DNA of 64,000 bases from Gnetum montanum (GCA_015680685.1 MNCI01011783.1:286439-350438); one strand, 5' to 3'; positions 36,345 to 48,194 are shown, counted from the first letter of the stretch. The notes: a model not told the origin generated them from the sequence alone. A program made the numbers and translations.

Positions 36345-36418
36345 TTGGCCCCTCTTTGTTGATGCTTGGAGNAAAATTTTATGGTGTTTCATTGGCCCCT
36401 CTTTGTTGATGCTTGGAG
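36326..36418. other. Assembly gap with duplicated 46 bp flanks
   Basis: An undetermined base at 36372 separates two identical 46 bp copies (36326-36371 and 36373-36418). This is most simply two overlapping contig ends joined with an N rather than a genomic duplication. Confidence 0.85.
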
Positions 36419-37690
36419 GAATTGACCCGAGAAGCATCGACAAAGAAGCGCAAAACACCACAAGCAACTTGATGGAGACCGTGTCCTTTGCCACCTGGCT
36501 AGACATCATCGTATCATGTTCAGTAGTACATAGGATTGGGGGAAATGACGTTTGTAGCTGGATAGGGAAATGGAGATTGCGGGGATTGGGGAGAAGTCAA
36601 GGTTATGTGTGGGTCATGCTTGTCTTCTTGGGATCAAAGCATGATGTGTACGTCCTTTGGCGGTACAAGACTCTTGCTTAGTGTTCAAGAGAACTTGTTG
36701 GCAAAACCAAAGCCATCTGGTGATGTGTTGCATTCTTTGGAAGAACAGGGCCCTTGTTTAATGTTTAGGGGGAGCCTGTTGGCGGAGGGCCAAAGCCATG
36801 CAACGTGATGTTTCTTGATTGTTTTAGACATGAGTGTTTTCTTTCGAGGCAACTGCCTCCCATCTTGTGTTTTATGTGGGAAGGGATGATATTTTTTTTT
36901 CTTTTGTGTGTGTTCTTATGCTCATGGTCAAATGCCATTTTGTGGGTTGCAATCGCTTAAGAGTGGCATAGTATGCAATGGTATGTTCGATGTTTTGGGC
37001 TGTACCGAATGTGTTCGGGATGTAACCAAGTATAAGATGTTGAGGGATAGGTGGGATATGAAACGGGATATGTACTAGTGAATGGTTTGATTTAGTCTTG
37101 TCACATGCGCTATGAACAATGTCTCACCTTGCTGCTTATGATGAAGTGCATTCTTATACAAACACCTCTGAGTGTCATCCTGGAAACACAATTCCAAGAG
37201 GACAAGAAAACCATGAGTTAGTAAGCAAGCTTAGACTTGAAAAGCTACTGATGAAACAAAGGCACTAGATGAGACTTCAGGCAATGTATATGAATAGCAG
37301 CAATATTGTTAGGATCGGCTAATGGCAAGCGATGCAGCGATTCTGATGAAGTTTGAATGTAGCCACAGATTGAGGAACCAGAGATGAAATTGCTAGTTTA
37401 TAGTCTTAGTGGACTATCATGGGTTAGTTTTATGTCATGACCCATTGGAAATTTCCTGTTTAGCATCGTGGAGGACGATGCATTACCAGTTTCTAGTCTT
37501 AGCGGACCGCGAAGAGGCAAACCAGTTTATAGTCTTAACAAACTCTGGCAAATGTGATTGTGGTAGTTTACTATCGTGCTGGATGGATGCTAGTTTATTT
37601 TCATTGCAGACACTTTGTGGTATCAGTTTACCATCATGAGGCCAGGATGAGCTGTGGTATCAGTTTACCGTCATGATTCCAAGACGAGCA
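36419..37690 (-). other. G 3' untranslated region
   Basis: Non-coding DNA between the end of pol and the 3' LTR. It holds a two-copy ~80 bp repeat (about 36655-36815; CTTTGG...CTTGTTTAATGTT and CCAAAGCCAT landmarks) and an array of AGTTTATAGTCTTAGTGGAC / CAGTTTACCATCATGAGG units at 37395-37690. Tat/Ogre 3' regions are known to be hypervariable and repeat-bearing. Confidence 0.6.
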
Positions 37691-40600
37691 CGTACCTGAG
37701 CCTATACTCAAATGTGGAACAGTTTCAAGAACAATTGATTGGTCAGATTTGCAAGCTCATTCCCTTCCATATCAGCTAACTTGAATGCTCCGTTGTCATA
37801 TACTTTGGTGACCAAGTAAGGCCCTTCCCAGCTGGTTGAGAATCTATCTAGGTGTTCCCAAATGGCCTTAAGTACAAGGTTGTCTTCTTTGATAGGATGC
37901 TTATGAATGTCATGCCGATGGTGTTTTCGTTGTCATTTTTGGTACCATTCAATCTGATTGAGTGCACGTAGGCGTTCCTTATCCTCCGAGTCCAAGTCAA
38001 TGATGCGTAGGTCATTGTTTTACCCTTCGTCAAGGAGTCCAAAAAGTGTGATCCTTAAAGATGGTACCTGTAATTCCAAGGGTAAAATAGCTTTTGAACC
38101 ATAAACAAGACTATATGGAGTTTTACCTGTTGAAGTCTGATGCATAGTGCGATAAGCCCACATTACATATACCAGCTGTTCGTGCCATCTTTTCTTGCTT
38201 TGGGTAAGAATCTTTTTAAGTATTATAATGATGGTTTTATTTGTGGCCTCTACTTGCCCATTGCTCTGAGGGTAGTAAGGGGATGAAAATGAGTTTTTGA
38301 TCCCCAGACTTTCACAGAAAGTTTTGGTCTCGGCACTGCTAAATTGTGGCCCGTTATCGATGATGATGGTCGTGGGGATACCAAAATGGATCATAATGTT
38401 TTCAAGAATGAAGTTGCATATGTGTTTAGATGTGGTCTTTCAAAGGGGAACAGCTTCTACCCACTTCGTGAAATACTCTGTCGTGGTTATGATGAAACTA
38501 TGCCCTGCGGAAGATGAGGGTGTTATTGGTCTGATAAGGTCCAACCCCCACTTTTGAAAGGCCATGTGATTTGCGCTATATGCAACTCATTTGGTGGGAC
38601 ATGGATTAGATTACTATGTCTTTAACAGGTACTACATGTTTTAGCCTTGGAAAGACAATCATACTCCATGTGTGGCCAATAATAGCCTAAGCGTCTTATT
38701 GTCGTTGCCATTGCTTTTGGTGCTATGTGTCCTCTGCATAGTCCGTCATGTACTTGCTCAATGATGGTTTGGGCATTAGCACTACCAATGCATGTTAGCA
38801 GTATGCCTTCGTAGGATCGACGACACAATGTGTCCCCTACTAGTGCATATTGCCGAGAACGCTTTCGTACCGCGTCTTTTTGTGCATTCATTAGATGTTG
38901 CGGTGTTTCACCATGTAGAAGGTACTCTTTTATGTCGTCATACCATTCTATTGTGTGTGTTGTACTAATGGATGAAATTGGCAACGTATTGAGATTGTTA
39001 GTTATGGGTTTAACACAACTAATTATGGATCTTGGCAGTGTATGGAACATGTCAGAAGATATGTTTAGCGTTAGGGTGGCCAGTGCATCTGCGATGGTAT
39101 TATCGTTTCTGGAGACATGTTGCACATCGATGTTTTCGAATCACTTTATTAAGTGTTTGGTTAAGTCACAGTATGGTTGTAAATGTTGTGCTTTGCACGT
39201 GTAAATATCTGTGACTTGGTTCAAAACTAGTTGTGAGTCTCCCCTGATCACAAGCCGTGTGATGTCTGAAGCTAGTGCTACCATGAGACCTCTAAGGAGA
39301 CCTTCGTACTCTGCTACGTTGTTGGTACAGTGAAAGTCAAAACGATAAGCAAAGGGTCGGATCTCTCCGAAGGGATAGGTGATGATGGCATCAGCACTTC
39401 CTCCTCAAGAGGTGGATGCTCCATCAAAGTTCAAAATGGCATCGTAGCCATCGGGTATTATGTCTATTGCACTCACATTTTCATCGGGGAATTCTGGCTC
39501 TATCGTTGCTTGGTCATGCGTTGGTGATGCAGTCATTTGATTTGCTATAGCCTAACCCTTAACTAATGATTGTGGTATGTAGTGTAGGTCAAACTCAGCT
39601 ATCATAGCTTTCCAACAGGCTATTCTACTTGACTCGTAAATGTTTCCTGTGATGGCTCTGAGCACGTTATCCTTGCAGATTATGTTAACTTGGTTATGGA
39701 AGAGGTAATGTCGCCATTTCTTTAGGGAAAAGACCAAGGATAAACATGACCTCTCCACCTCATTATACTTCTTCTCATGGGCTACTAATGCATGGCTTAA
39801 GTAGTAGATAGGGACTTCAGTTCCATCGTCTTGTTTCTAGCAAAGCATGGACGCAATTGATGAGTCCGAAGTGGTGAGGTAGATGTAAAATGGTTTATCA
39901 TTTTGAGGTGGATAAATCGTGGGTAGTTGGACAAGTGCCACTTTAATATTGTCAAATGCTTCCTAGCACTATGGAATCCATTCAAAATGGACGTTCTTGC
40001 ATAGCAAGTGGTTCATAGGTTTCAACTTGTCCGTTAGCTTTTCTATGAAATGCTTGATGAACTGTAATCTACCTTGTAGACCTCGGAGTTTGGTAAGGTT
40101 GTTAGCTGGTTTTAAGTTTGTTATTGCCTTAAATTTATCGGGGTCTACTCGTATCCCTGCTTCTAAGGCTATGAATCCAAGAATTTTGCCTATTTTGACT
40201 CTGAAGATACATTTCTTTGGGTTAAGTCTCAACTCATATTTTAAACAACACTTTAGTACTAGGTCAAGATCTTGTACATGTTGTTCTAATGTTTTTGATT
40301 TAACCACAATGTTGTCCACATAGTCGTTAAGCGAGTGCAACATGTAATCGCTAAAGATAAATGTCATGGCCCTTTGATATGTGGCCCCAACGTTCTTGAG
40401 ACCGAAGGGCATCACTGTATAACAAAAGGTTCCCCATGGTGTCATAAAGGTAGTCCGGAGCTGATGCTGCGGGTTAATGCGTATCTGGTTGTATCCTGAG
40501 AAGCCATCCATAAAAGATAATAGGGCATGCTCAGTGGTTGAGTCAACAAGTTGATCGATGTTGGGTAGGGGAAAATCATATTTTATAGTTGCAACATTGA

Positions 40601-41275
40601 GATCCCGGAAGTCAATGCATAAGCGAATACTTCCATTCTTTTTTAGGACAATGACCATGTTGGATACCCAATTAGCGTAATCGACAGCCCAAATGAAACC
40701 TGCCTGATAAATTTTAGTGATCTCATTGCGAATTGCCAATGCTACCTTAGGTTTAACCTTTCGTGCCTTTTTTTTACTGGCTTCAATTTTGGATCAAGGA
40801 TAATATTGTGCTAGATGATTTGAGGATCTAACCCGAGCATGTCGGTGTAAGACCAAGCAAATGCTGTCATGTTATTTTGAAGCACATCTTCTACATCTTT
40901 GGCCAGTTGAGGTTGCAATAATGTACTGAATTTTAATATTTTGGTTTCACAATCAGGCATAATGATGGGGGTTTCAGTCAACGGGTCTTCAGTGATACTA
41001 TCGGCTTCTATGTCGAGAGATTTTGTCATACCTTTGTAGTCATCTAGCGTTTGTTGTGTTGAGGCTATGAGTGTGTCTTCCGTTGATGTACCTAGGCTGA
41101 TGGAGTTTATGTCGATTTCTCTTGTGATTTTTCCGTATGGTCCATTGATTATCAAGGGTGTTGATAAACTTTGACAATCCATCGGGCTTGTTCCTGCCAA
41201 TAAATAGATGGTAGAATGAGCTAATAGGTGTTGTTTCATGTTCCTTGGCAACGTAAATCATGTGTACATGCACAA
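37691..41275 (-). pseudogene. G pol: RT, RNase H, aRH, integrase (Tat lineage)
   Basis: Minus-strand polyprotein. The N-terminal part (41251-40811) has FAWSYTDMLGLDPQIIQHNI. RT is open at 40739-39969 (LSFMDGFSGYNQI, FGLKNVGATYQ), but the catalytic motif at about 40311-40324 reads YVDN instead of YVDD. RNase H follows at about 39960-39560. A second, archaeal-type RNase H lies at about 39445-39060 (NFDGAST, CTNNVAEYEGLL, RNDNTIADALATL). The integrase zinc-binding module (H...H...CSTC) is at 38750-38620. The core has WGLDLIRPI near 38550 and DNGPQFSS near 38355, and WEGPYLVTKVYDNGAFKL lies near 37800. At least two frameshifts and several stops make it inactive. Confidence 0.9.
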
Positions 41276-41308
41276 TGGTGGTTTATCGTCGCACCTGGAT
41301 GCATGGAT

Positions 41309-41540
41309 GTTTAAGGCCTTACCGGGCCATATGTGGCAGTTTAAGGCCTTACCGGGCCATGTGTGGTAGTTTAAGGCCTTACCAGGCCGAATGTGAGCCG
41401 TAGGTGGCATTTTAAGGCCTTACCAGGCCATATGAGGTAGTTTGTGGCAATTTAAAGCCTTACTGGGCCACAAGTGGCTATTTGTGGCAGTTTAAGGCCT
41501 TACCAGGCTGTCATGGTAGTTTAAGGCCATACTGGGTCGA
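41309..41540. repeat. TTTAAGGCCTTACCGGGCC tandem array
   Basis: Seven copies (41309, 41341, 41371, 41411, 41451, 41491, 41521) of a 19-20 bp core in units of 30-40 bp, with C-to-T variants. Confidence 0.88.
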
Positions 41541-41638
41541 ATGGGTGATTTGACAATGCCTAGTCGTCGTATAATTCGCATCGGAGAGTTGCCCCAAAAT
41601 GTTCAGTGTGGGCATCTGAAGTTGGTGTTCATCTTGTT

Positions 41639-41668
41639 ATATATATATATATATCTCTCTCTCTTTTT
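41639..41668. repeat. (TA)n(TC)n microsatellite
   Basis: About 8 TA units followed by about 5 TC units and a T-run. Confidence 0.85.
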
Positions 41669-41771
41669 TGTATTTTGTGTTTTCAAAAATTTTGATTAAT
41701 AATAAGAAAAATGAAGAAAAAGAAAAAAAATGAAAATAAAATGCAAGGCAGCGGCGGGGTCAACATGACGC

Positions 41772-41780
41772 TATATATAG
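41772..41780 (+). promoter_or_regulatory. Candidate TATA box of the antisense gene
   Basis: GCTATATATAG lies about 315 nt upstream of the proposed start codon at 42095, in the correct orientation. The intervening leader contains GCGTA-type repeats. Confidence 0.45.
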
Positions 41781-41814
41781 TGTAAGGCTGTCAGTTGGAA
41801 GCACCGTGAATCTT

Positions 41815-42060
41815 GAAGCAAAACCGAGCGTGAGCGTAAACCTCAGCATAAGTGTAAACCACCAAACCCAATGTAAGCGTAGAGGCTTGAACCCTAGCAT
41901 AAGCGTAGAGACTCGAACCCCAGCGTAAGCGTAGAGACTCAAACCCCAGCATAGAGGCCCAAACTCAGCGTGAGCGTAGAGGCCCAAACTCAGCGTGAGC
42001 GTAGAGGCTCTAACTTAGTGTAGAGGATTCAGCTTAGCATGCAAACTCAGACCTCAGCAT
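41815..42060. repeat. AGCGTAGAGGCTC-type repeats
   Basis: About eight ~31 bp units such as CAGCGTAAGCGTAGAGACTCGAACCC, in the leader of the antisense gene. They share the GCGTA core with the other G arrays. Confidence 0.78.
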
Positions 42061-42094
42061 AGACCCTGTCAGTTTCAGTGTAAAGGATGCCGGA

Positions 42095-45000
42095 ATGGGC
42101 AAGGGCAAGGAGGTAGAAGGCCAAGGAAGGAAGGGGCCTGACCTGACTTTGGCAGAGGAAAGTGAGGTCATGTTGCAGTGTCTGCCTAGGCCAAGGGTTC
42201 CATCGTGGCCTGGATCATTGCACAGGTAGGCTCTAATCCTGCCTCTATTAGTTATTTTTATCTGTACTTGTTGTCGGGTGTAGACAACCTTTGTAGCATA
42301 GAGGGTTTCGGTAGCGTAGATAGTTAGCGTAGAGGGCCTCTACAGCTTACAGTGTAGACGGTTTTAACAGTATGGTGTAGACAGTTTTATCAGTACATAG
42401 CGTAAATGATTTCCATGGCGTATAGCGTAGACGGTTTTCACAGCATGTGGCGTAAACTGTTTTCATAGCGTATACGCTTAGCATAAATGGTTTTGTCTTT
42501 TTAGGTAGTTTATAGCATAGACCTATTTTCATAGTGTATACGCTGGCAGTTTTTTACAGCGTATAGCGTATACACTGGTAGTCTTTTACAGCGTATAGCA
42601 TAGATGGTTTTCACAACGTATACGCTAACAGTTTTTTACAACGTATAGCGTAGACGATTTTCACAGCGTATACGTTGATGGTTTTTTTACAGTGTATAGC
42701 GTAGACGGTTTTCACAGCGTATACGCTGAGCATAAACATTTTTCTTTCTTTTTATAGGTAGCGTATACGCCAAGTGTGAACAGTTTGTTGAACAGCATAT
42801 ACGCCAATTGAAAAGAGTTTGTAATTTTTCGAAGTGTTGGCCTACAACATGGAATTTCGTTTTTCCATCTCATTTTCATGTATGGCTGATTTATCGTGGC
42901 ATTTTGGTTACTTGCAGGGACACTGAACCTTTCCTCCTGGTAGTTGAGCTAGTTGGAGTATTGGCATGGTTTGGCTCCCTTGAGACCGATGAACCCACCC
43001 CTGATCTAACCATTGACAACAATGGGGTATGGTTCAGGGGAAGGGGCGTGTGAATTCCTCACCTTCATCCTAGACAGATTTAAGGTGGTGGTCTAGTCAC
43101 ATCTAAGCGAACAAGTGGCACGGAGCGTGCTTGAGACTATGTTGCCGGGAGCTTCGGAGGGCGTCACGGTCTTCATGGAGGACATTGACGAGGGACTGCT
43201 TGTAATCGAGGATGGTCCCTCTGGTGGGCCCAGATCTACTCGCCCATTAGCACGTGTGTGGGACCTATTACCCCGAGGGCATGATTATCTCAACAATACC
43301 TTATTTCTGGCTACGCGTGCGTACACGTTATTTCAAAATCCTCCTGGCACAATGTACCGGGTAGAGAGGTAAGATCGTTTAGCTTGTTATTTCTATTTTT
43401 TGTCGTTTAGTTCTTGCCCCTATTCTGACAACTGCTCTTTTGCAGGCCCCAACTGAACCAAGATGGGACATGCATTAATGATGATGGGTTTGCCCTAGCT
43501 CATACTACTCTAGAGACCTTTATGGCGAGTCCCACCCTTCGCGGAGCTGTATTAGCTCAAACCAAGGGTGATATTGTCCATTTCCATAAACTATTTTCTA
43601 GAGCATTTGCACAGTGCACGGCTCATGGATGGCTGCATGGAGATTGGTCGCATAATGGAACAGTTTTCCCTCATGATTCTGACTTGGGTTCTAGCACCTT
43701 GAAGTCTAAAACTGAAGGTAAGTGACAATATTTTCTAGATGCCTTAGTGTGTTTGTCCAACTTCTAGGGGTTATATTGATGTGATGGTTTCAAATTATGT
43801 TTATAGTTGATGTCCCTCCCGACGGAGACCCTGTTACAATAGGACGAACTGAGAGTACCCTATCAATGAAGTTTGGGGAGATCAGCAAGGCACAGAAATG
43901 GTTGCGCACCCATGCCTCACCATCTATTGTCCATTGTTTAGATGATGCTAGCCTCATGGAGCTGTTTACAACCCTGAGCCCTGATGTGTCAATAGCTGAA
44001 ATGATCGGGATTGTGGATTCATTCGACAAGTCTGTCTCCTACTACAGCACCCATATTAAGGGTGTCAAAATAGTTTTCCATCTGTTGGCCAAATTCTTTT
44101 CAGACCTATTTGGTGTACCGGTAGATGGTGTAAATGTAGTTTCGGACAGGGCTCAGAAAGAGCTTCATATGGTACGTGAGCTAGAGAACTGGTTGGGTAT
44201 TGTCAAGGGCTCCAAGGGATTCCCTATTCAGGGGAAGTCAAAGGTTGAGGAAGTTAATGAATTATATCCCTTGTTTAGGGCACGAGTGTTCCCTAAATCC
44301 CTGTCCTAGGTGAGGAGTCTTGGTGTTGAAGCTGTGTGCATCATGCAAACCATCTTAGAAACTAGGATGCATTATAATTGAGCTCAATTTTTGTTGTCAG
44401 GCCTTCATAAGGAGATAGTGCAATTGTGCTCAAACATTGAGGCACAGTCCCATTTTACATTTGCATTCTTTGTAGGCTATCTATGCCACTTGGCCGAGTT
44501 TCTAGTGGTTCATGCGGATAATAAGTATGTTCTACGGGATCATGCTCAATTATCTCGCCTGTGGATCAACCATTTGTTCGAAATAGCTGAGTCCCAAGAT
44601 GCACCTGAGGGGATTGATGAATCTGTGTCTATCACGACTGGAGGGTTATCTGGTACCTCAATCCATACACGTGATAGTGTAGGTTTGGAACTAGATGATG
44701 TGCCCTACACTGCAAAGAGAGAAAAATGGGTCATCAAGGAGACCATTGGTAAAGCCAAGTCGAAGCTCCCGAAGCGTGAACGCTCAAAAGAGGTGACCTC
44801 AAATGTGGAAGAGCCAAAGGTGAAGCGCATACAGTTCAAGATGCCTATTTGAGGTAAGTAAACTTGATGCACTTATTGATTTATCATTTTCATCTTATTC
44901 ATATTTTTGTTTTGACCTCTTACATGAAACTAATGCTCTCATACTTGACTCGAGAAGTGAGGAGACAGGAGTTGGAGACCATTATTGAGGAGGAGGAAGC

Positions 45001-46540
45001 CACAACGGATTTAATAATTGAGGAGGAGAAGGTCGGCAAGGATCAGGTAGAAGGAATGGAGGAGCTAGCTGAAGATACCATAGAGACAGAACTAGTGGAT
45101 GACCAGGGTGGTGTTGATGAGATGTTCAGTAGCTTCCTTACGGGAAGATTGGACCTTGGCGACCCTCCAAACCCGGAAGGGGATAGAGACCACAATATAT
45201 TTCCTTTTGTTTCATTTTGTTGCTTTGTGAATCGTTGTTTCTATGGTTTTTTACTTTTATGTTTTTATCCCTTCCAGATGAGGGTAGTGAAACTAGAACG
45301 ATTCCCACGGAGCGGTTGGAAGTGCCCATGAAAACGGCTCCCCCTGAAACGACCGCGGAGGTTAGTCCGTCTCGTACTCATGGATCATTTACTTGGACTG
45401 AGATGCCAAGTAAAATGGATTTTGTGGCTGGTATCACTAACAAGGTGATCAAATGTATTCAGGAAGCCCACTCTGAGATAGGTACAAATGTCTTGAGCCT
45501 TTTGCAGCTTTCGAATTTCACATCCCTTTTTTGTCATCTAATGTTTAATGCCGATTATTTTTGTATGCATAGGAGCTAAGCTGAGGTGGGATCCATCTGA
45601 GACTGTTAGCATTGAAATTTTTCCCACACTACCCCCAGAAGTCAAGCAGATACCAAGGTTAGTTTATGACGAGGTGGCAGAAGGTCTTATATACAACGCC
45701 AAATCGCTTTGGACCTGTAGGCATTCCATCGAACAATTATGGTTACAAATCCAAGCAAAGAAAAAGGAAGTTTCCAAGTTATCAGTTGAGTGTGATGATC
45801 TCAAGGCTCGGTATGAGTTTGCCTCAGCTAGACTAAGTGGTGATCATTCTTGGCAAACTTTCGAGGTTACTTATACTAGATATTGGAACCTGCTCAATCG
45901 CCACACGTCACTGACCCAGAAACTAGCAGAGCGTAAGGCCCAGGTAGATCTACTGAATCTCAAGTGCCAGGATTGGAAGGCTTTCGCTTCCAAGATGTGT
46001 AAGTGGGGTCAGGATGAGAAAAACCACAAGCACCATTACAAGAAATCGTTGAAGGAAGTATCCATTGAAAAGCGTCAGCTTGAAATGTTTGTGGAGGGCC
46101 TGGGTCTATGCTCTGTGTTTGATACCTTTGCTCAGAATACAACTGTTGAGATGGAGTCTCCTATGAGGGTAATTACAACCGCTTCTGGGGAGGTTTCTGT
46201 GGATGAATTCCCTTTAAAGTGTCCTACATAGTCGGTGGTTGACAAGGGAAAGGCCTTGGCAAACGTCGATCTAGGCCTTCATGGGACTGATTGGGCGAGT
46301 GTCTCAAAGGAGGAAATTTTCCATCGACTAGAATTCGGTTTAGGGGGGTCCCCTTCGGTAAGCATTTTATTGCCATAAAATTCATTCGGTGAGCATTTTC
46401 TCCTTTGTTCTTGTGTTGATTATCTCTTTTGCATTTTCAAGATCAAGGCGACGATGATGTCCAAGAAGCTGGCCCTAGTGGAGTAGGGGCCCATGATGCT
46501 GGTGGGTCTAAAGGGGACGACCCTCCCATCCCGGATGTTT
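42095..46540 (+). pseudogene. Antisense multi-exon gene inside G, function unknown
   Basis: Opposite in strand to G. ATG at 42095 in good context (GGAATGGGC). Exons: 42095-42225, 42918-43368, 43446-43717, 43807-44309, 44401-44853, ~44955-45177, 45278-45481, 45573-46357, 46442-46540. Intron edges are plant-like (CACAG|GTAGGC..TTGCAG|G; AGAG|GTAAGA..TTTTGCAG; GAAG|GTAAGT..TTATAG), and all but intron 1 are 75-100 bp and T-rich. Reading phase is kept across introns 1, 2, 3 and 7. It encodes ~1,000 aa: a start MGKGKEVEGQGRKGP, an unrecognised globular part (exons 2-4), an acidic Glu-rich exon 6, and a long Lys/Glu-rich coiled-coil-like exon 8. Lesions: a G-run frameshift near 43040, stops at 43088, 44307, 44850 and 46229, one lost donor near 45178, and phase mismatches at introns 4 and 8. 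I recognise no family. Confidence 0.72.
42290..42800. repeat. AGCGTATAC/AGCGTAGACGG minisatellite in intron 1
   Basis: Units of roughly 50-65 bp built from CAGCGTATACGCT and GCGTAGACGGTTTTCACAG. The array fills most of the 692 bp first intron of the antisense gene. The same palindrome occurs in the G LTR. Confidence 0.85.
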
Positions 46541-46624
46541 AGTTTCTTTTTTTTTTGAAATTATTCTGGCTCACATTTATAGGTGAATTGTCAATTGAAT
46601 ATTTTGAGTTGTGGTGAACGGATG

Positions 46625-46630
46625 AATAAA
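46625..46630 (+). terminator. Candidate poly(A) signal of the antisense gene
   Basis: AATAAA lies 85 nt after the proposed stop, followed by T-rich sequence. Confidence 0.45.
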
Positions 46631-46897
46631 ATTAGTTAACTCTTGTACTTATACATATTTCTACATATTTTTTTTTTTGGATTTTGAGTTTAAATGTAAA
46701 CACAACATGGCAATATAAAATGTTTTGGTTTTTTTTTTTGCATTTTAAGTGTAGTGCACGAATGTAATTATAAGTATCAATGTAATTATAAGCGAAGGAT
46801 AATTGCAAAATTTGTTATTCACAACACGACAATGTGAACGTGAATTCGAACAATGAACTAGAATTTGGGAGAAAAATAAAGTATAGGTAGATGATCT

Positions 46898-47185
46898 AGT
46901 TTAAGACCATTTTGGGCCACTCGCACTAGTTTAAGGCCATTTCAGGCCACTCACACTAGTTTAAGGCCATTTCGAGCCACATGCACTAGTCTAAGGCCAT
47001 TTCGGGCCACGCGTAAACAAGGGAAGTTTCAAGTGACATGGGTTGATTTCTTAGGAGATCGACCATTTCTGATCATGGCTAGTTTCATGTCATTGCAGAT
47101 ATGATAGTTTAACGTCATTCTAGACTTAGAATGTAGTTTAATGTCGTTTCGGACGGGGAATGTAGTTTAAAGTCATTTCGGACTA
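46898..47185. repeat. AGTTTAAGGCCATTTCGGGCC and AGTTTAACGTCATT arrays
   Basis: Four ~31 bp units with core GTTTAAGGCCATTTCGGGCCAC (46898-47010), then about four units with core AGTTTAATGTCGTTTCGGAC (47080-47185). Both relate to the array at 41309-41540 on the other side of the antisense gene. Confidence 0.85.
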
Positions 47186-48151
47186 AGTGTTGTTTATTTG
47201 TTTAGTAATTTTTTTGATTTTTCTCATTTTAATGTTAGGAGTTACATTAGTGGGTATGATTCTATATTCAGTGTCTCCTTCACTGATCATGTTGAATGGT
47301 AATTCAGCCCAAGGGACATCTGATGGCATAGTTCCTGCGTTGGTGTTTTCCGGCGCTCCTGCATGTATTGTGGTTTCTGTGTCAGTTGTGGTTTCTAAGT
47401 GAGGCTGTGTATGTACGATTTCAAGCCCAGGCATTTCTGTTTCAAGTGGATTTTCCTTTGTGTTTAAAAGATTATCTCCTACTGGTTGTTATTCATTCGT
47501 ATCATGTTGTTTAGGCTCTTCGAGCTTAACCTGCGAGCCTTGATCTGTATCTGTATACGAGAAGATGGTAGGTGTAGCAGCCTCCCCGTGTATGATGATT
47601 TAACCACCTTCATAAGGTAGGTGAATTTCTTGGTGTATGGGGGAAGAGACTCCTTTCAGTTAGGCTAGCCAGGGCCTTCCCAATATTAGGTTGAACCCTG
47701 GCATTTCATCGATTACCACAAAGTTGGCAAATGTGGGAAATTGATCCCCTTCTATAAAGTTTAAAGTAATGGTGCCTTTGACTATCACGCAGGATCTGCT
47801 GAATGATTTCAAACACGTAGTGGCGGTTGGTCTGATTAGCTCTGTAAGCCCCAGTTGTTCGATGATGGGATATGACACCACATTTGTGGCGGCTCCATCA
47901 TCTACATGGACCCTATGTATCTTGAATTGGTTTATTCGTATTGTTATGAACATAGGTGTTGTTGTTACCTCTCCCATTTTCTCATCCACCTTGATGTTGT
48001 CATTGTGAAAACTTAGTGGCTTAGAAGTTGACCCTTGAGGCGAGTACATTACCGCATGAATTGAAGGTTCATTTGGAGGCAAGTCTTCGCTTATTGGGAT
48101 AGATGTTAACATGTGCACTAGAGCTTCGTGATGAGTTTGAGATGTCAACAC
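47183..48151 (-). pseudogene. G protease
   Basis: Continues in the same frame as gag. The aspartic protease core near 47880 (PMFITIRINQFKIHRVHVDDG) has active-site region VDDGAATNVV, where D-x-G is intact, and ends with the conserved LILGRPWLA near 47670. A tail with VPWAELPFNMISEGDTEY runs to 47183, where sense-strand coding stops. One TAA at 47660 and a TGA-like break near 47600 interrupt it. Confidence 0.85.
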
Positions 48152-48194
48152 TAGGTCGTATAAGCTCAGTAAAGTGTTTTATTGTTTGAGTGCC

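Larger units (their letters stand above)
41276..47182 (-). other. G protease-RT interval (Ogre-type intron position)
   Basis: The sense-strand coding blocks stop at 47183 and resume near 41275 without coding sequence between them on that strand. A minus-strand acceptor-like TGCATCCAG|G lies near 41296. A donor-like AAT|GTAACTCC near 47240 is a candidate only. The interval contains tandem arrays at both ends and a complete-looking antisense gene. In legume Ogre elements an intron separates protease and RT; equivalence here is inferred from position. Confidence 0.55.

Noticed and set aside
36334-36681. 115 aa + strand frame across the N
   Set aside because: It crosses the assembly gap, includes the duplicated 46 bp, and lies in repeat-bearing 3' UTR of G.
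41309-41540. CRISPR-like array
   Set aside because: The spacers are not unique sequences of constant length, the units are diverged, and the setting is a plant retrotransposon.
43115-44309. Antisense gene as a plant mobile domain (PMD) protein
   Set aside because: I looked for the PMD signature wording and did not find it; the family is left unassigned.
41276-47182. A separate LTR element inserted between G protease and RT
   Set aside because: No LTR pair, PBS, PPT or target duplication is seen at the edges; flanking arrays are the only repeats. Not fully excluded.
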